Both the position numbers and the translations under genes were made by a program. This document shows positions 52,804-62,196 of a DNA stretch of 64,000 nt, piece after piece. Where the stretch lies: contig JAFRJV010000044.1 in assembly GCA_017432075.1 (NCBI GenBank), positions 1 to 64,000 on the forward strand, written 5' to 3'. The notes below the pieces were generated by a model. The model did not search any database. It was given only the letters and a program-made list of their open reading frames with translations, and was not told the DNA's origin. How positions within the stretch are numbered: position 1 is the first letter of the stretch; each line of letters begins with the position of its first letter. The DNA comes from Mogibacterium sp. GTDB taxonomy: Bacteria; Bacillota; Clostridia; Peptostreptococcales; Anaerovoracaceae.

Positions 52804-53631
52804 TCACAAAATCCGCAAATCATATACGTCTGTCCTGCGTGCTGAAAGAAGCGGCAGTTTTTGTCTGACTTCATCTGCATAGTCGAGATCTATTTCAGTT
52901 ATTGCATGCCCTTCCTTTTCGTCCATCTGCATAAGCACCCTGCCCCAGGGATCTGTGATTATGGAGTGTCCGTATGCCGTATATCCTGCTTCAGGATCCC
53001 GGGCGGTAGCTGTGCCTACCATGAACACCTGATTTTCGATAGCTCTCTGACGGAAAGCCACCTCCCAGTGAGCCGGTCCCGTTGTCATGTTGAAAGAAGC
53101 CGGGTTGAAGATCACCTTTGCCCCTGCAAGCGCCGGTATTCGCGAGCTTTCAGGGAACCTGATGTCGAAACATATATTGACAGCCATGCTGCACCACTCG
53201 GTCTCAAAAGTATCGAATGTATTACCTGCGGTCAGTGTGTCGGATTCCTTGAAGACCTGTTCTCCATGGGCATAGATATCAAAAAGATGCACCTTTCTGT
53301 GCTTGCCGATCTGTCTGCCCTCTCTGTCGAAGACGTAGCAGGTGTTGTAAACACAGCCGTCATCACCGAGTTCCGGAATGGATCCGCCCACAATGTATAC
53401 ACCATTTTTGCGCGCGATCGTGGACATGGCGAGCCAGCTGTCACCCTGCTCCGGTTCTGCATTCACGGGGAAGAGATCCGTCTGATAAGGACTGTTCCAT
53501 ATTTCAGGCAGACTGATTATGTCGGCACCATCTGCCGCTCCGTCTGCCACCAGCTCGGCAAGCTTCTCTATATTCTCATATTTATCTTCATACACCTTCA
53601 GCTGAAGGCTCGCGATCTTTATATTCTTCAT
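52804..53631 (-). CDS. Carbon-nitrogen hydrolase (nitrilase family, omega-amidase-like)
   Basis: A 275-residue amidase. The Glu-Lys-Cys triad is visible: ISLPEIWNSPYQ (Glu43), GKHRKVHLFD (Lys of the loop) and NICFDIRFPE (Cys about 152). The sequence is closest to omega-amidase/NIT2-like members that release ammonia from 2-oxo-acid amides. It is the last gene behind pyrE and a DMT permease, and ammonia release would suit the glutaminase-less CarB and GuaA of this window, but that link is speculation. Confidence 0.85.
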   Translation of the reverse strand: MKNIKIASLQLKVYEDKYENIEKLAELVADGAADGADIISLPEIWNSPYQTDLFPVNAEPEQGDSWLAMSTIARKNGVYIVGGSIPELGDDGCVYNTCYVFDREGRQIGKHRKVHLFDIYAHGEQVFKESDTLTAGNTFDTFETEWCSMAVNICFDIRFPESSRIPALAGAKVIFNPASFNMTTGPAHWEVAFRQRAIENQVFMVGTATARDPEAGYTAYGHSIITDPWGRVLMQMDEKEGHAITEIDLDYADEVRQKLPLLSARRTDVYDLRIL

Positions 53632-53646
53632 ACTGTTGCCCCTTTT

Positions 53647-54579
53647 CTACAGGAATGAAATCACTGCTGTTCCGGCGAGCATCAGCAGCATGCCCGCTAT
53701 CTTTTGCAAAGTTACAGGCTTCTTCTCTATTCCCAGGAAGCCCACTGCATCTATTGCAAGTCCCGAAGCCATCATTCCGATCAGGTTCATGATTGTTGCA
53801 AGCCCGGTCCCAAGTACAGGAGCGACTGCTGCGTTACCGCTTACTACCGTAAGAGCAAACAGTCCTCCGCTCACCATCCATACCTTGAAATCCGGCCTGA
53901 TCTCATCAGTCTTATCGAAGATCCCGCTTCTGCCTCTCAGTACAAACAGTACTGTAATAAGGATCAATGTTGAAATGATCGCAACGGACATTGATACGAT
54001 AGTCGCCTTGCTGACGGACTGTACGACTACCCTGAGCGTTCCGTTGACCGCTATCTGAGTGGAGCATGCTATGCCATCAATGAAGGCAAGGACCGCATAT
54101 AGCATTGGAAATGATCTGCGCTCTTCGTTTTTCGAAGACTTTTCATGAGTCACCAGTATCAGACCGACAAACACCATTACAGCACCTGTGAGTCTTGCAA
54201 ATGACATGCGCGCTTCTTCGGCGCCGAACAGTGCAAAGTGGTCGATAACGAGGCCTGTCACTATCTGTCCGAAGTTCAGTATCATCACATTTCCCGCAGC
54301 GCCAAGCTTAGGCACGCACAGTATGTTCAGGGTCACTATTATGATGGCGCAGACTCCGCCGAGCCATATCCATGGCGGATTTTTGGCTATCTCATGCACA
54401 GGGACTGATAATGCGTGCTCATTAAAGATAATAAAAGCGGCGAGGCACAGCCACGCCACCATAAAATTGAGCCCCGCTGTAATAAACGGGGATCTGAAAA
54501 ACCTTCTGGCTTCTGTATTGACGCTCGCCTGCACTGTGGACGCAATGCCGGCTATTACTCCTATTACCAGAGCTAACAT
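53647..54579 (-). CDS. DMT-superfamily permease, duplicated YdcZ/DUF606 type
   Basis: A 310-residue membrane protein with about ten helices in two similar halves. Each half carries a Gly/Ala-rich first helix and a GQIVTGLVIDHFALFG or GMMASGLAIDAVGFLG motif, the mark of the DMT_YdcZ family. The substrate is unknown. It lies 14 bases after pyrE and 15 bases before the amidase gene, so it belongs to the tail of the pyr operon. Confidence 0.85.
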   Translation of the reverse strand: MLALVIGVIAGIASTVQASVNTEARRFFRSPFITAGLNFMVAWLCLAAFIIFNEHALSVPVHEIAKNPPWIWLGGVCAIIIVTLNILCVPKLGAAGNVMILNFGQIVTGLVIDHFALFGAEEARMSFARLTGAVMVFVGLILVTHEKSSKNEERRSFPMLYAVLAFIDGIACSTQIAVNGTLRVVVQSVSKATIVSMSVAIISTLILITVLFVLRGRSGIFDKTDEIRPDFKVWMVSGGLFALTVVSGNAAVAPVLGTGLATIMNLIGMMASGLAIDAVGFLGIEKKPVTLQKIAGMLLMLAGTAVISFL

Positions 54580-54593
54580 TATCTCTTTTGTTC

Positions 54594-55244
54594 CTATTTC
54601 CCTATCCAGCTCTCATCGGACGGATTGTCCCTGAACGCTTTGAGTCTCGAAATATCTCCTTCTGAAATATATCCGTTTTCGGCAGCTGCCGCGATGACTT
54701 CGTCGAAGTTTGTGAGCGAGACCCATTCGATATCTGCCGCAGCCATGCGGTCAATACCCTTCTTCATGCCGTAAGTCATAATGGAGATCACTCCAAGCAC
54801 CTCTGCACCGGCTTCTCTGAGCACGTTGACAGTATCTATACAGCTTCCGCCCGTAGATATAAGATCTTCTACCACTACGACCTTCTGTCCCGGCTCAAGT
54901 CTTCCCTCGATCTGGTTGCCTCTGCCGTGATCCTTTGCACCGGATCTTACATATCCCATAGGAAGGCCCATCAGATGAGCAGTTATTGCTGCGTGAGCGA
55001 TGCCCGCTGTGGCTGTTCCCATAAGAACCTCCACTTCCGGAAATTTCTCTCTGATAGTAAATGCGAGCGCTTCCTCAACATCGGTTCTTACCTCAGGAGC
55101 CGTAAGTGTCAGTCTGTTGTCACAATAGATCGGACTCTTGATGCCGCTTGCCCATGTAAAAGGCTCCTCAGGCCTCAGAAATACAGCTCTGATACTGAGA
55201 AGGTCCTCTGCTATCAGTCTTTTAATGTCAGTATTCTTATCCAT
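54594..55244 (-). CDS. pyrE: Orotate phosphoribosyltransferase
   Basis: Makes OMP from orotate and PRPP. The 216 residues contain SGIKSPIYCDNR, GMGTATAGIAHA-type PRPP loop residues, RSGAKDHGRGNQIEG and the PRPP motif VVVVEDLISTGGS (about 122-134). The start is ATG 55244, with GGGAAAGAG upstream; the longer frame overlaps pyrF and is rejected. It is the last biosynthetic gene of the pyr operon. Confidence 0.95.
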   Translation of the reverse strand: MDKNTDIKRLIAEDLLSIRAVFLRPEEPFTWASGIKSPIYCDNRLTLTAPEVRTDVEEALAFTIREKFPEVEVLMGTATAGIAHAAITAHLMGLPMGYVRSGAKDHGRGNQIEGRLEPGQKVVVVEDLISTGGSCIDTVNVLREAGAEVLGVISIMTYGMKKGIDRMAAADIEWVSLTNFDEVIAAAAENGYISEGDISRLKAFRDNPSDESWIGK

Positions 55245-55260
55245 CTTCGTCTCTTTCCCT

Positions 55261-56016
55261 TTACAGAAATTCTTCCTTACATCTTGTATATGCATCGATC
55301 GGTCTGTCTGCCGCTGTGATCGGTCTTCCCACAACGATGTAGTCTGAGCCGGCCAGCTTGGCCTGTGCCGGTGTCATGACACGTTTCTGGTCATCCCTGT
55401 TGTTCTCAGCAAACCTGATACCAGGTGTCACGGTGATGAAATCCGCTCCGCAGGCTTCGTGGATCTCAGCAGCTTCGAATGCCGAGCAGACAACTCCGTC
55501 GAGTCCTGCTTCCCTGGCATTTAAAGCATACTTTTTTACGACCTCGTCCATAGGCCTGTCGATCAGGAGCTGGTTGTGCAGGGTCTCCTCGTCTGTCGAT
55601 GTCAGCTGAGTTACAGCTATCAGCTTCGGTTTGTCGGCAAATCTCGCAGCACCCAGAAGCAGACCTTCCTTTGCGGCTTTCATCATCTCCACGCCGCCTG
55701 ATGCATGCACATTCACCATGTCAACACCATATCCGCCGATCACCTGCATTGACTTTTTGACAGTATTAGGGATATCGTGCAGCTTGAGATCGAGGAACAC
55801 CTTATGACCCCTCGCCTTGAGCTGTCTGATCATATCCGGTCCCTCCGCATAGAAAAGCTCCATTCCGATCTTCACATACGGTCTGCCTGCTCCGAAGCCG
55901 ATATCATCGCAGCTGACGACTTCATTTCTGACCCTTGTGATCCTGTCAAGGAATTTGATAGTCTCATCAGCGCTCTTGAAATCGCATGCGATTATTACAT
56001 CCCTCTCATTAGCCAT
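55261..56016 (-). CDS. pyrF: Orotidine 5'-phosphate decarboxylase
   Basis: Final step to UMP. The 251-residue barrel has the catalytic [16 protein letters not shown] and [12 protein letters not shown], plus [11 protein letters not shown] for phosphate binding. This longer form, with an N-terminal [20 protein letters not shown], is of the standard group. AAAGAGGTG precedes the ATG. Confidence 0.94.
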   Translation of the reverse strand: MANERDVIIACDFKSADETIKFLDRITRVRNEVVSCDDIGFGAGRPYVKIGMELFYAEGPDMIRQLKARGHKVFLDLKLHDIPNTVKKSMQVIGGYGVDMVNVHASGGVEMMKAAKEGLLLGAARFADKPKLIAVTQLTSTDEETLHNQLLIDRPMDEVVKKYALNAREAGLDGVVCSAFEAAEIHEACGADFITVTPGIRFAENNRDDQKRVMTPAQAKLAGSDYIVVGRPITAADRPIDAYTRCKEEFL

Positions 56017-56069
56017 ATCGCACCTCTTTATTCACATATTAATCTCTCTTATCATTTATTTATTATACA

Positions 56070-56966
56070 TTAAAAGTGGTCGATTCCGTACTTTTTCATT
56101 GCTGCTGGCAGATCACGCACAATATTTTTCGAAGCATACGGATCCACAAGATTTGCAGCACCTACTTCCACAGCGACAGCTCCGGCCATCATCATCTCGA
56201 GCACGTCCTCAGCCGATGATACTCCTCCCATTCCTATCACCGGTATCTTCACTGCTCTTGCAGTCTGATAAACCATGCGCAGCGCCACCGGGAACACAGC
56301 CGGGCCTGAGAGACCGCCGGTAACATTTGCAAGCAGCGGCTTTTTTGTCCTCAGATTGAACCTCATTCCCATCAGCGTGTTAATGAGGCTGATACCATCG
56401 GCGCCTTCAGTTTCGCATGCCCTTGCGATCTCCGTAATGTCTGTCACATTAGGTGACAGCTTCATTATGATCGGCTTGTCAGTCATCCAGCGGACAGCCT
56501 TCACGACCTCCGCAGCCATCTTCGGATCAGTTCCGAAGCTCATGCCTCCGCCGTGTACGTTAGGGCAGCTTATATTTACCTCATACCAGCCGATCATGTC
56601 AGACATGGCAGATCTGTCCAGCCTTTTGACGACTTCGGCATATTCATCAGTTGAGAATCCGCTCACGTTTGCCATGACAGGTTTATGGAAGACTCTCTCC
56701 AGCTTCGGAAGCTCCTCCCTTATAACGTCGTCAACTCCCGGATTCTGAAGCCCCACAGCATTAAGCATGCCTGACGGGCACTCCGCTATGCGCGGCGTTT
56801 CATTGCCGAATCTCGGATCGAGCGTGGTACCCTTGAATGAAAACGTCCCGAGGCAGTTTATATCGTATAGCTCTGCGAATTCATAACCGTATCCGAAAGT
56901 TCCGGATGCCGGGATGACAGGATTGTCGATGGTGATGCCGCAAAGATCGACTCTTGTATCTACCAT
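56070..56966 (-). CDS. pyrD: Dihydroorotate dehydrogenase, NAD-linked class 1B catalytic subunit
   Basis: Oxidises dihydroorotate to orotate. The 298-residue flavin barrel carries VNISCPNVHGGG with the active-site Cys (about 127), VKLSPNVTDI-type substrate loop and GMGGVSSAEDVLEMM for FMN. It overlaps pyrK by seven bases; the two subunits form the NAD-linked enzyme. Confidence 0.94.
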   Translation of the reverse strand: MVDTRVDLCGITIDNPVIPASGTFGYGYEFAELYDINCLGTFSFKGTTLDPRFGNETPRIAECPSGMLNAVGLQNPGVDDVIREELPKLERVFHKPVMANVSGFSTDEYAEVVKRLDRSAMSDMIGWYEVNISCPNVHGGGMSFGTDPKMAAEVVKAVRWMTDKPIIMKLSPNVTDITEIARACETEGADGISLINTLMGMRFNLRTKKPLLANVTGGLSGPAVFPVALRMVYQTARAVKIPVIGMGGVSSAEDVLEMMMAGAVAVEVGAANLVDPYASKNIVRDLPAAMKKYGIDHF

Positions 56967-57712
56967 AGTATCTCCTCCGTTCTGAGCACCGGCCCTTCCT
57001 TACAAATACGCTTATTGCCATTTTTTGTTTTTGTGCTGCAGCCCATGCAGGCCCCGAATCCGCAGCCCATGCGCTCCTCAAAGCTCATCTGGCCGCTGAT
57101 ACCGGCTTTTTCATACACTCTTTCGTATACAGCCTTCAGCATCGGCTCCGGTCCGCAGGTGTAAAAATGCGTAAATGTTTCACCCTTGTTTACCAGCTCC
57201 CTGAAAGCATCGGTCACAAAGCCGCGTACACCCCGGCTGCCGTCAGCTGTAGCTACTATGACCCGTGCACCGAGCTTTTCGAATTCTTCAACGTAGTATA
57301 TCTCATCCTCGCTGTTGAATCCGAGGATCACTGTAGTATCGGCCTTCGTGAGGCAGCGTGCTGTAAGATACAGCGGCGGTATTCCTACTCCTCCTCCAAT
57401 AAGAAGCGGCCTCTCTCCTGCATCGTTCAGATCATATCCGTTGCCCAGGCCTGTGAGAACATCGAGTTCAGCTCCCGGTGTCAGGCATGTCATCTCTTCG
57501 GTCCCGTGGCCGAGCACTTTATAGATGATGGTTATCCCGTCCTTCCGCGCATCACATAAGCTTATCGGCCGGCGCAGAAAATGTCCGTCGAGCTTTATGT
57601 TTATGAACTGTCCCGGCGCTCTTATGCCGCTCACATCTCCGGTCATCTTCATGAGCCAGGTGGTCGGAGTGAGCTTTCTGTTTTCTGTTATTGTAAAAAA
57701 TCCCTGTTTCAT
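56960..57712 (-). CDS. pyrK: Dihydroorotate dehydrogenase electron transfer subunit
   Basis: Carries FAD and a 2Fe-2S cluster between PyrD and NAD. The 250 residues show the ferredoxin-reductase fold (LRRPISLCDA for FAD, GGGVGIPPLYLTARCL for NAD) and the cysteine cluster CGFGACMGCSTKTKNGNKRIC at the C-terminus. It sits between carB and pyrD as in Bacillus. Confidence 0.94.
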   Translation of the reverse strand: MKQGFFTITENRKLTPTTWLMKMTGDVSGIRAPGQFINIKLDGHFLRRPISLCDARKDGITIIYKVLGHGTEEMTCLTPGAELDVLTGLGNGYDLNDAGERPLLIGGGVGIPPLYLTARCLTKADTTVILGFNSEDEIYYVEEFEKLGARVIVATADGSRGVRGFVTDAFRELVNKGETFTHFYTCGPEPMLKAVYERVYEKAGISGQMSFEERMGCGFGACMGCSTKTKNGNKRICKEGPVLRTEEILW

Positions 57713-57724
57713 ATGTCCGTCCAG

Positions 57725-60700
57725 CTAAGCGTCTATGGTTGAAATGGTTTGTGTCGTTTCTTCGAGCACATCGAGAAGAACGCTGACAGTATCGAGTGAA
57801 GTGAACAGCGTAGCGTTGTTCTCACTTGCGCATTGTCTGATCAGTGCTCCGTCGTTTGCCGTAACGTGATCGCCCACCTTACGGGTGTTGATAATATAAG
57901 CGATGTGCCCCATACGGATGGCTTCGAGGATCTCATCAGAGCCCTCACTTATCTTTTTGAGCTGTCTTGTCTTTATTCCGTTCTCCCTCAGGAAGGCTGC
58001 AGTGCCCGTAGTTCCCACGATATTGAATCCGAGGTTATAGAAACGGCGGATCAGAGGAAGAGCCTCAGCCTTGTCGTCTCCCGCAAGTGTTGCGAATACC
58101 GTACCGTAGTTGCGGAGCTTCGTGCCTGCTGCAGTAAGCGCCTTATACAGGGCGCGGTTCAGCTTGTTATCGTAGCCTATCGCCTCACCGGTAGACTTCA
58201 TCTCAGGTGAAAGATAGGAATCGAGGCCTTTGATCTTATTTGAGCTGAATACCGGCACCTTTACGTAATATCTCTTCTTTTCCTCAGGATAGAGGTCGAA
58301 TATTCCCTGTTCCTTAAGAGACTTTCCGAGCATGACCTCTGTCGCTATATCAGCCAGGCTGTAACCTGTCGACTTTGAGAGGAAAGGAACAGTCCTTGAC
58401 GATCTCGGATTGACTTCGATTATATAAACTTCCTCGTTTCCGTCTACGATGAACTGGATGTTGTAGAGACCGATTATGCCGATCCCCGGGCCGAGCTTCT
58501 TGGCATACTGAAGGATCTTGCCCTTCACCTTGTTGCTTATCGAGAATGCCGGGTACACAGAGATGGAATCTCCGGAATGTACGCCTGTCCTTTCGACAAG
58601 CTCCATTATGCCCGGTACGAATACATCGCGGCCGTCACATACTGCATCGACCTCGACCTCCTTGCCGAGTATGTATTTGTCTACCAGCACCGGCTTGTCT
58701 TCGTCTATCTCTACCGCAGTTTTGAGGTAATGCCTGAGCTGTGATTCGTCGCTGACGATCTGCATCGCACGTCCGCCCAGGACGAAGGACGGTCTTACCA
58801 GGACAGGATATCCTATTTCTTCCGCGGCCTTTACGCCGTCTTCGATCTTTGTGACAGCGCGCCCCGGAGGCTGAGGTATTCCAAGTTCGTCCAGTACCTT
58901 CTCGAATCTGTCTCTGTTTTCAGCCCTGTCGATCGCTTCACAGTCAGTACCTATGAGCCTGACACCTCTTTCCATCAGAGGTTCGGCAAGATTGATGGCC
59001 GTCTGTCCTCCGAGAGTTGCGATCACGCCTTCCGGCTGCTCAAAATCGATTATCGCCATAACATCCTCGACCGTCAGCGGCTCGAAGTAGAGCTTGTCAG
59101 CCGTAGTGTAATCGGTTGAAACAGTTTCAGGATTATTGTTGATTATGATTGCTTCGTATCCCGCACGTCTTATTGTCTGTACAGCATGTACGGTCGAATA
59201 GTCAAATTCCACACCTTGTCCGATCCTTATAGGGCCGGCACCGAGCACTATTATCTTTTTCTTATCTGTAAGTCTGGACTCGTTCTCACCGGTATATGAT
59301 GAGTACAGGTACGCAATGTATTTGCCTGTATGGAGAGTATCCACCATCCTGAATACAGGAGTGATGCCGTTTGCCTTTCTCTTCTGATAGACCTCTACCT
59401 CGCTCAGGTTCCACAGTCTTGCTATCTCCTTGTCTGAGAATCCGATGATCTTTGCAGCCCTGAGTGTCTTTATGTCGTTCACGCGCTCCCTGAGAGTCTT
59501 CTCCATATCGACTATGGACTTGAAAGCTTCCAGGAATATTTCCGTGATCTTCGTGACTTTATGGATCTCCGCCACGCTGATACCGCGCCTTAGGAGCTCT
59601 GCAACTGCGTACATATTATCGTCTTTGAATTCGGAGATGTAGTCTCTGAGGTTGTTGCGGCTCATGCCGTCGAATTTTGCGAGATGCAGGTGGCAGACTC
59701 CTGTCTCAAGTGACCTTATCGACTTGAGGAAGCTCTCCGTGAGAGTGGAACCGATGCCCATCACCTCTCCCGTCGCCTTCATCTGTGTTCCCAGCACATT
59801 AGTGGCATCGCTGAACTTGTCGAACGGGAATCTCGGGAACTTGGCTACTATGTAGTCCAGACTCGGCTCTGTCGATGCCAGTCCGCCGGCAACTTCGATC
59901 TCATCGAGAGTCATTCCAAGCGCTATCTTTGCTGTCACTCTTGCTATCGGATATCCTGATGCTTTTGACGCCAGCGCGGATGATCTGGAGACCCTCGGAT
60001 TGACCTCGATCAGATAATACTCGCTCGTTTCAGGATGCAGCGCAAACTGGACGTTGCAGCCGCCCTCTATTTTAAGCTCGCGGATAATTCTGATTGCAGA
60101 ATCGTTGAGCATCTTAAGGTCATGATCGTTAAGGGAAAGGATCGGAGCGACGACTATGGAGTCACCCGTGTGGACACCTACAGGGTCTACGTTCTCCATT
60201 CCGCAGATCGTAATAGCCCTATCGGTACCGTCACGCATTACCTCAAACTCGATCTCCTTGTAGCCTCTGACGGACTTCTCTATCAGCACCTGGTGTACAG
60301 GAGAAAGATTGAAAGCATTGATCGCGATGTCTTCAAGTTCCTTCTCATTGTTCGCAAAGCCTCCGCCCGTTCCTCCGAGAGTGAACGCCGGTCTGAGGAC
60401 TACCGGATAGCCTATATCCAAAGCTGCTTTTTTGGCTTCTTCGATACTGTATGTGATCTCGCTCGGTATCACAGGCTCTCCTATGGACTCGCACATCTCC
60501 TTGAAGAGCTCTCTGTCCTCGGCTCTTTCGATGGAATCCGCAGGTGTACCCAGCAGTTTTACTCCGCACTCGGCAAGGACACCCTTGCGGTCCAGCTGCA
60601 TTGCCAGATTGAGTCCGGTCTGTCCTCCGATGCCCGGTACTATCGCGTCAGGTCTCTCGTATCTGAGGATCTTCGCAACATACTCGAGCGTCAGCGGCTC

Positions 60701-60898
60701 CATATATACTTTGTCGGCGATCGATGTATCCGTCATGATAGTCGCCGGGTTCGAGTTGCAGAGTATGACCTCATATCCTTCCTCTTTGAGAGCAAGGCAC
60801 GCCTGCGTGCCTGCGTAATCGAATTCCGCCGCCTGTCCGATAACGATCGGTCCGCTTCCTATTATCAATACCTTCCTGATATCTTCTCTTTTTGCCAT
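57725..60898 (-). CDS. carB: Carbamoyl-phosphate synthase large subunit
   Basis: Makes carbamoyl phosphate from bicarbonate, ammonia and two ATP. The 1057 residues have two homologous ATP-grasp halves (VLIIGSGPIVIGQAAEFDYAG and VLGAGPIRIGQGVEFDYS-type openings, each with LIEVNPR or IIEVNPRSSR) and a C-terminal allosteric domain (about 930-1057). Length is full. The small glutaminase subunit gene carA, which normally lies between pyrC and carB in this operon, is absent: the gap to pyrC is only 20 bases. Either carA is elsewhere or free ammonia is the donor. Confidence 0.96.
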   Translation of the reverse strand: MAKREDIRKVLIIGSGPIVIGQAAEFDYAGTQACLALKEEGYEVILCNSNPATIMTDTSIADKVYMEPLTLEYVAKILRYERPDAIVPGIGGQTGLNLAMQLDRKGVLAECGVKLLGTPADSIERAEDRELFKEMCESIGEPVIPSEITYSIEEAKKAALDIGYPVVLRPAFTLGGTGGGFANNEKELEDIAINAFNLSPVHQVLIEKSVRGYKEIEFEVMRDGTDRAITICGMENVDPVGVHTGDSIVVAPILSLNDHDLKMLNDSAIRIIRELKIEGGCNVQFALHPETSEYYLIEVNPRVSRSSALASKASGYPIARVTAKIALGMTLDEIEVAGGLASTEPSLDYIVAKFPRFPFDKFSDATNVLGTQMKATGEVMGIGSTLTESFLKSIRSLETGVCHLHLAKFDGMSRNNLRDYISEFKDDNMYAVAELLRRGISVAEIHKVTKITEIFLEAFKSIVDMEKTLRERVNDIKTLRAAKIIGFSDKEIARLWNLSEVEVYQKRKANGITPVFRMVDTLHTGKYIAYLYSSYTGENESRLTDKKKIIVLGAGPIRIGQGVEFDYSTVHAVQTIRRAGYEAIIINNNPETVSTDYTTADKLYFEPLTVEDVMAIIDFEQPEGVIATLGGQTAINLAEPLMERGVRLIGTDCEAIDRAENRDRFEKVLDELGIPQPPGRAVTKIEDGVKAAEEIGYPVLVRPSFVLGGRAMQIVSDESQLRHYLKTAVEIDEDKPVLVDKYILGKEVEVDAVCDGRDVFVPGIMELVERTGVHSGDSISVYPAFSISNKVKGKILQYAKKLGPGIGIIGLYNIQFIVDGNEEVYIIEVNPRSSRTVPFLSKSTGYSLADIATEVMLGKSLKEQGIFDLYPEEKKRYYVKVPVFSSNKIKGLDSYLSPEMKSTGEAIGYDNKLNRALYKALTAAGTKLRNYGTVFATLAGDDKAEALPLIRRFYNLGFNIVGTTGTAAFLRENGIKTRQLKKISEGSDEILEAIRMGHIAYIINTRKVGDHVTANDGALIRQCASENNATLFTSLDTVSVLLDVLEETTQTISTIDA

Positions 60899-60918
60899 TT
60901 TTCCCTTCTTCCGTTTTT

Positions 60919-62118
60919 TCAGTCAATCATCGAATTATATGCTATCCTGCCGTCACATACGGTAAGATAATTGCGTCCCATGACTCTCCATCCTTCGAAA
61001 GGCGTTGCCTTGCCCTTCGAAAGCAGTTCTTCCTTTTCTATTGTCCATTCTTCGGTCAGATCCCATACAGAGTAGTCGTTTCCGAGCGGTATCCCGAAGC
61101 GTCTGCGCGGATTATAGATTAGCAGCTGCTCCAGCTTTTCCATCGTTATTATGCCCGGCATTACCAGATACGTGTAGACAAGCGGGAATGCAGTCTCGAT
61201 TCCGACTATGCCGAACGCCGACTTCTCAAGCCCGCGGGATTTTTCCTCTGCCGAATGCGGTGCGTGATCCGTTGCGATGCAGTCTATGGTGCCGTCAACT
61301 ATGCCTTCGAGAAGAGCATCCCTGTCAGATGCGCTTCGGAGCGGAGGATTCATCTTCCACTTGCCGTCTTCTTTCAGCATGCTGTCGTCGAGCAGCAGAT
61401 AATGCGGCCCTGTCTCACAGGTCACATCCACGCCGCTCTTCTTGGCATCCCTTATGATGCTCACGCTCTCTTTTGTTGAGATATGACAGACATGATAAGC
61501 ACAGCCTGTCTCATCAGCAAGCCTGAGATCGCGCTCTATCTGCTTCCACTCTGATTCCGAACAGATGCCGCGGTGTCCGTGCGCCGCTGCATATGCTCCG
61601 TCATGTATATATCCGCCTTTAAGCAGGCTGTTCACCTCGCAGTGAGCGGTTATTATCTTTCCAAGCGACTTTGCCGTTATCATCGCTTCCCGCATCATGT
61701 CATCCGACTGTACACCATGGCCGTCATCTGAGAACGATATGCAGTCAGCTGCCATCCCGGACAGGTCTGCGAGCTGTTCGCCTTTCTGGCCCACAGTGAT
61801 CGCCGCATACGGATATACGTGGATGCACGCATCACGGTCGATGATATCCTGCTGCATCTTCAGATGTTCCTTTGAATCCGAAACAGGTGCCAGATTTGGC
61901 ATGGTGCAGACAGCTGTGTAGCCGCCGTGCGCTGCCGCTTTCGAACCGGTAGCTATTGTCTCCTTATATGAAAAACCCGGCTCTCTGAAGTGCACGTGCA
62001 CATCGCAAAAACCGGGTAAAATAGTATATGTTGATGAGAGACCGATCCCTGCATCCCTCAAAACTTTTGTGTCTATGGTAGGACTGAAAGTCAGATTTGA
62101 AGTTCCCGTTCTATCCAT
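60919..62118 (-). CDS. pyrC: Dihydroorotase (class I)
   Basis: Closes carbamoyl aspartate to dihydroorotate. The 399 residues contain the metal site CDVHVHFREPGF (about 43-54), a signature shared with class I enzymes, then TTDHAPHSAEEK-type C-terminal ligands (ATDHAPHSAEEK). The start is ATG 62118, with AAAGGAGG six bases upstream. It is the first gene of the pyr operon. A weak promoter (TTGATA at 62168-62173, 18 bases, TAGACT) lies just upstream; no PyrR-type attenuator is recognised. pyrB is not in the window. Confidence 0.93.
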   Translation of the reverse strand: MDRTGTSNLTFSPTIDTKVLRDAGIGLSSTYTILPGFCDVHVHFREPGFSYKETIATGSKAAAHGGYTAVCTMPNLAPVSDSKEHLKMQQDIIDRDACIHVYPYAAITVGQKGEQLADLSGMAADCISFSDDGHGVQSDDMMREAMITAKSLGKIITAHCEVNSLLKGGYIHDGAYAAAHGHRGICSESEWKQIERDLRLADETGCAYHVCHISTKESVSIIRDAKKSGVDVTCETGPHYLLLDDSMLKEDGKWKMNPPLRSASDRDALLEGIVDGTIDCIATDHAPHSAEEKSRGLEKSAFGIVGIETAFPLVYTYLVMPGIITMEKLEQLLIYNPRRRFGIPLGNDYSVWDLTEEWTIEKEELLSKGKATPFEGWRVMGRNYLTVCDGRIAYNSMID

Positions 62119-62196
62119 GTTCCGCCTCCTTTTCATTCAGTATAGTCTATCATGAATTCAAAAGAGTTATCAACGGAATGAACGTGTCAACAGGCC

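Noticed and set aside
60035..60970. A 311-codon rightward ORF opposite carB, and other long antisense ORFs such as 26421-27215 and 47751-48584
   Set aside because: They lie wholly opposite well-supported genes, their translations have no recognisable motif and none has a good ribosome-binding site. GC-rich third positions on one strand create such shadows.
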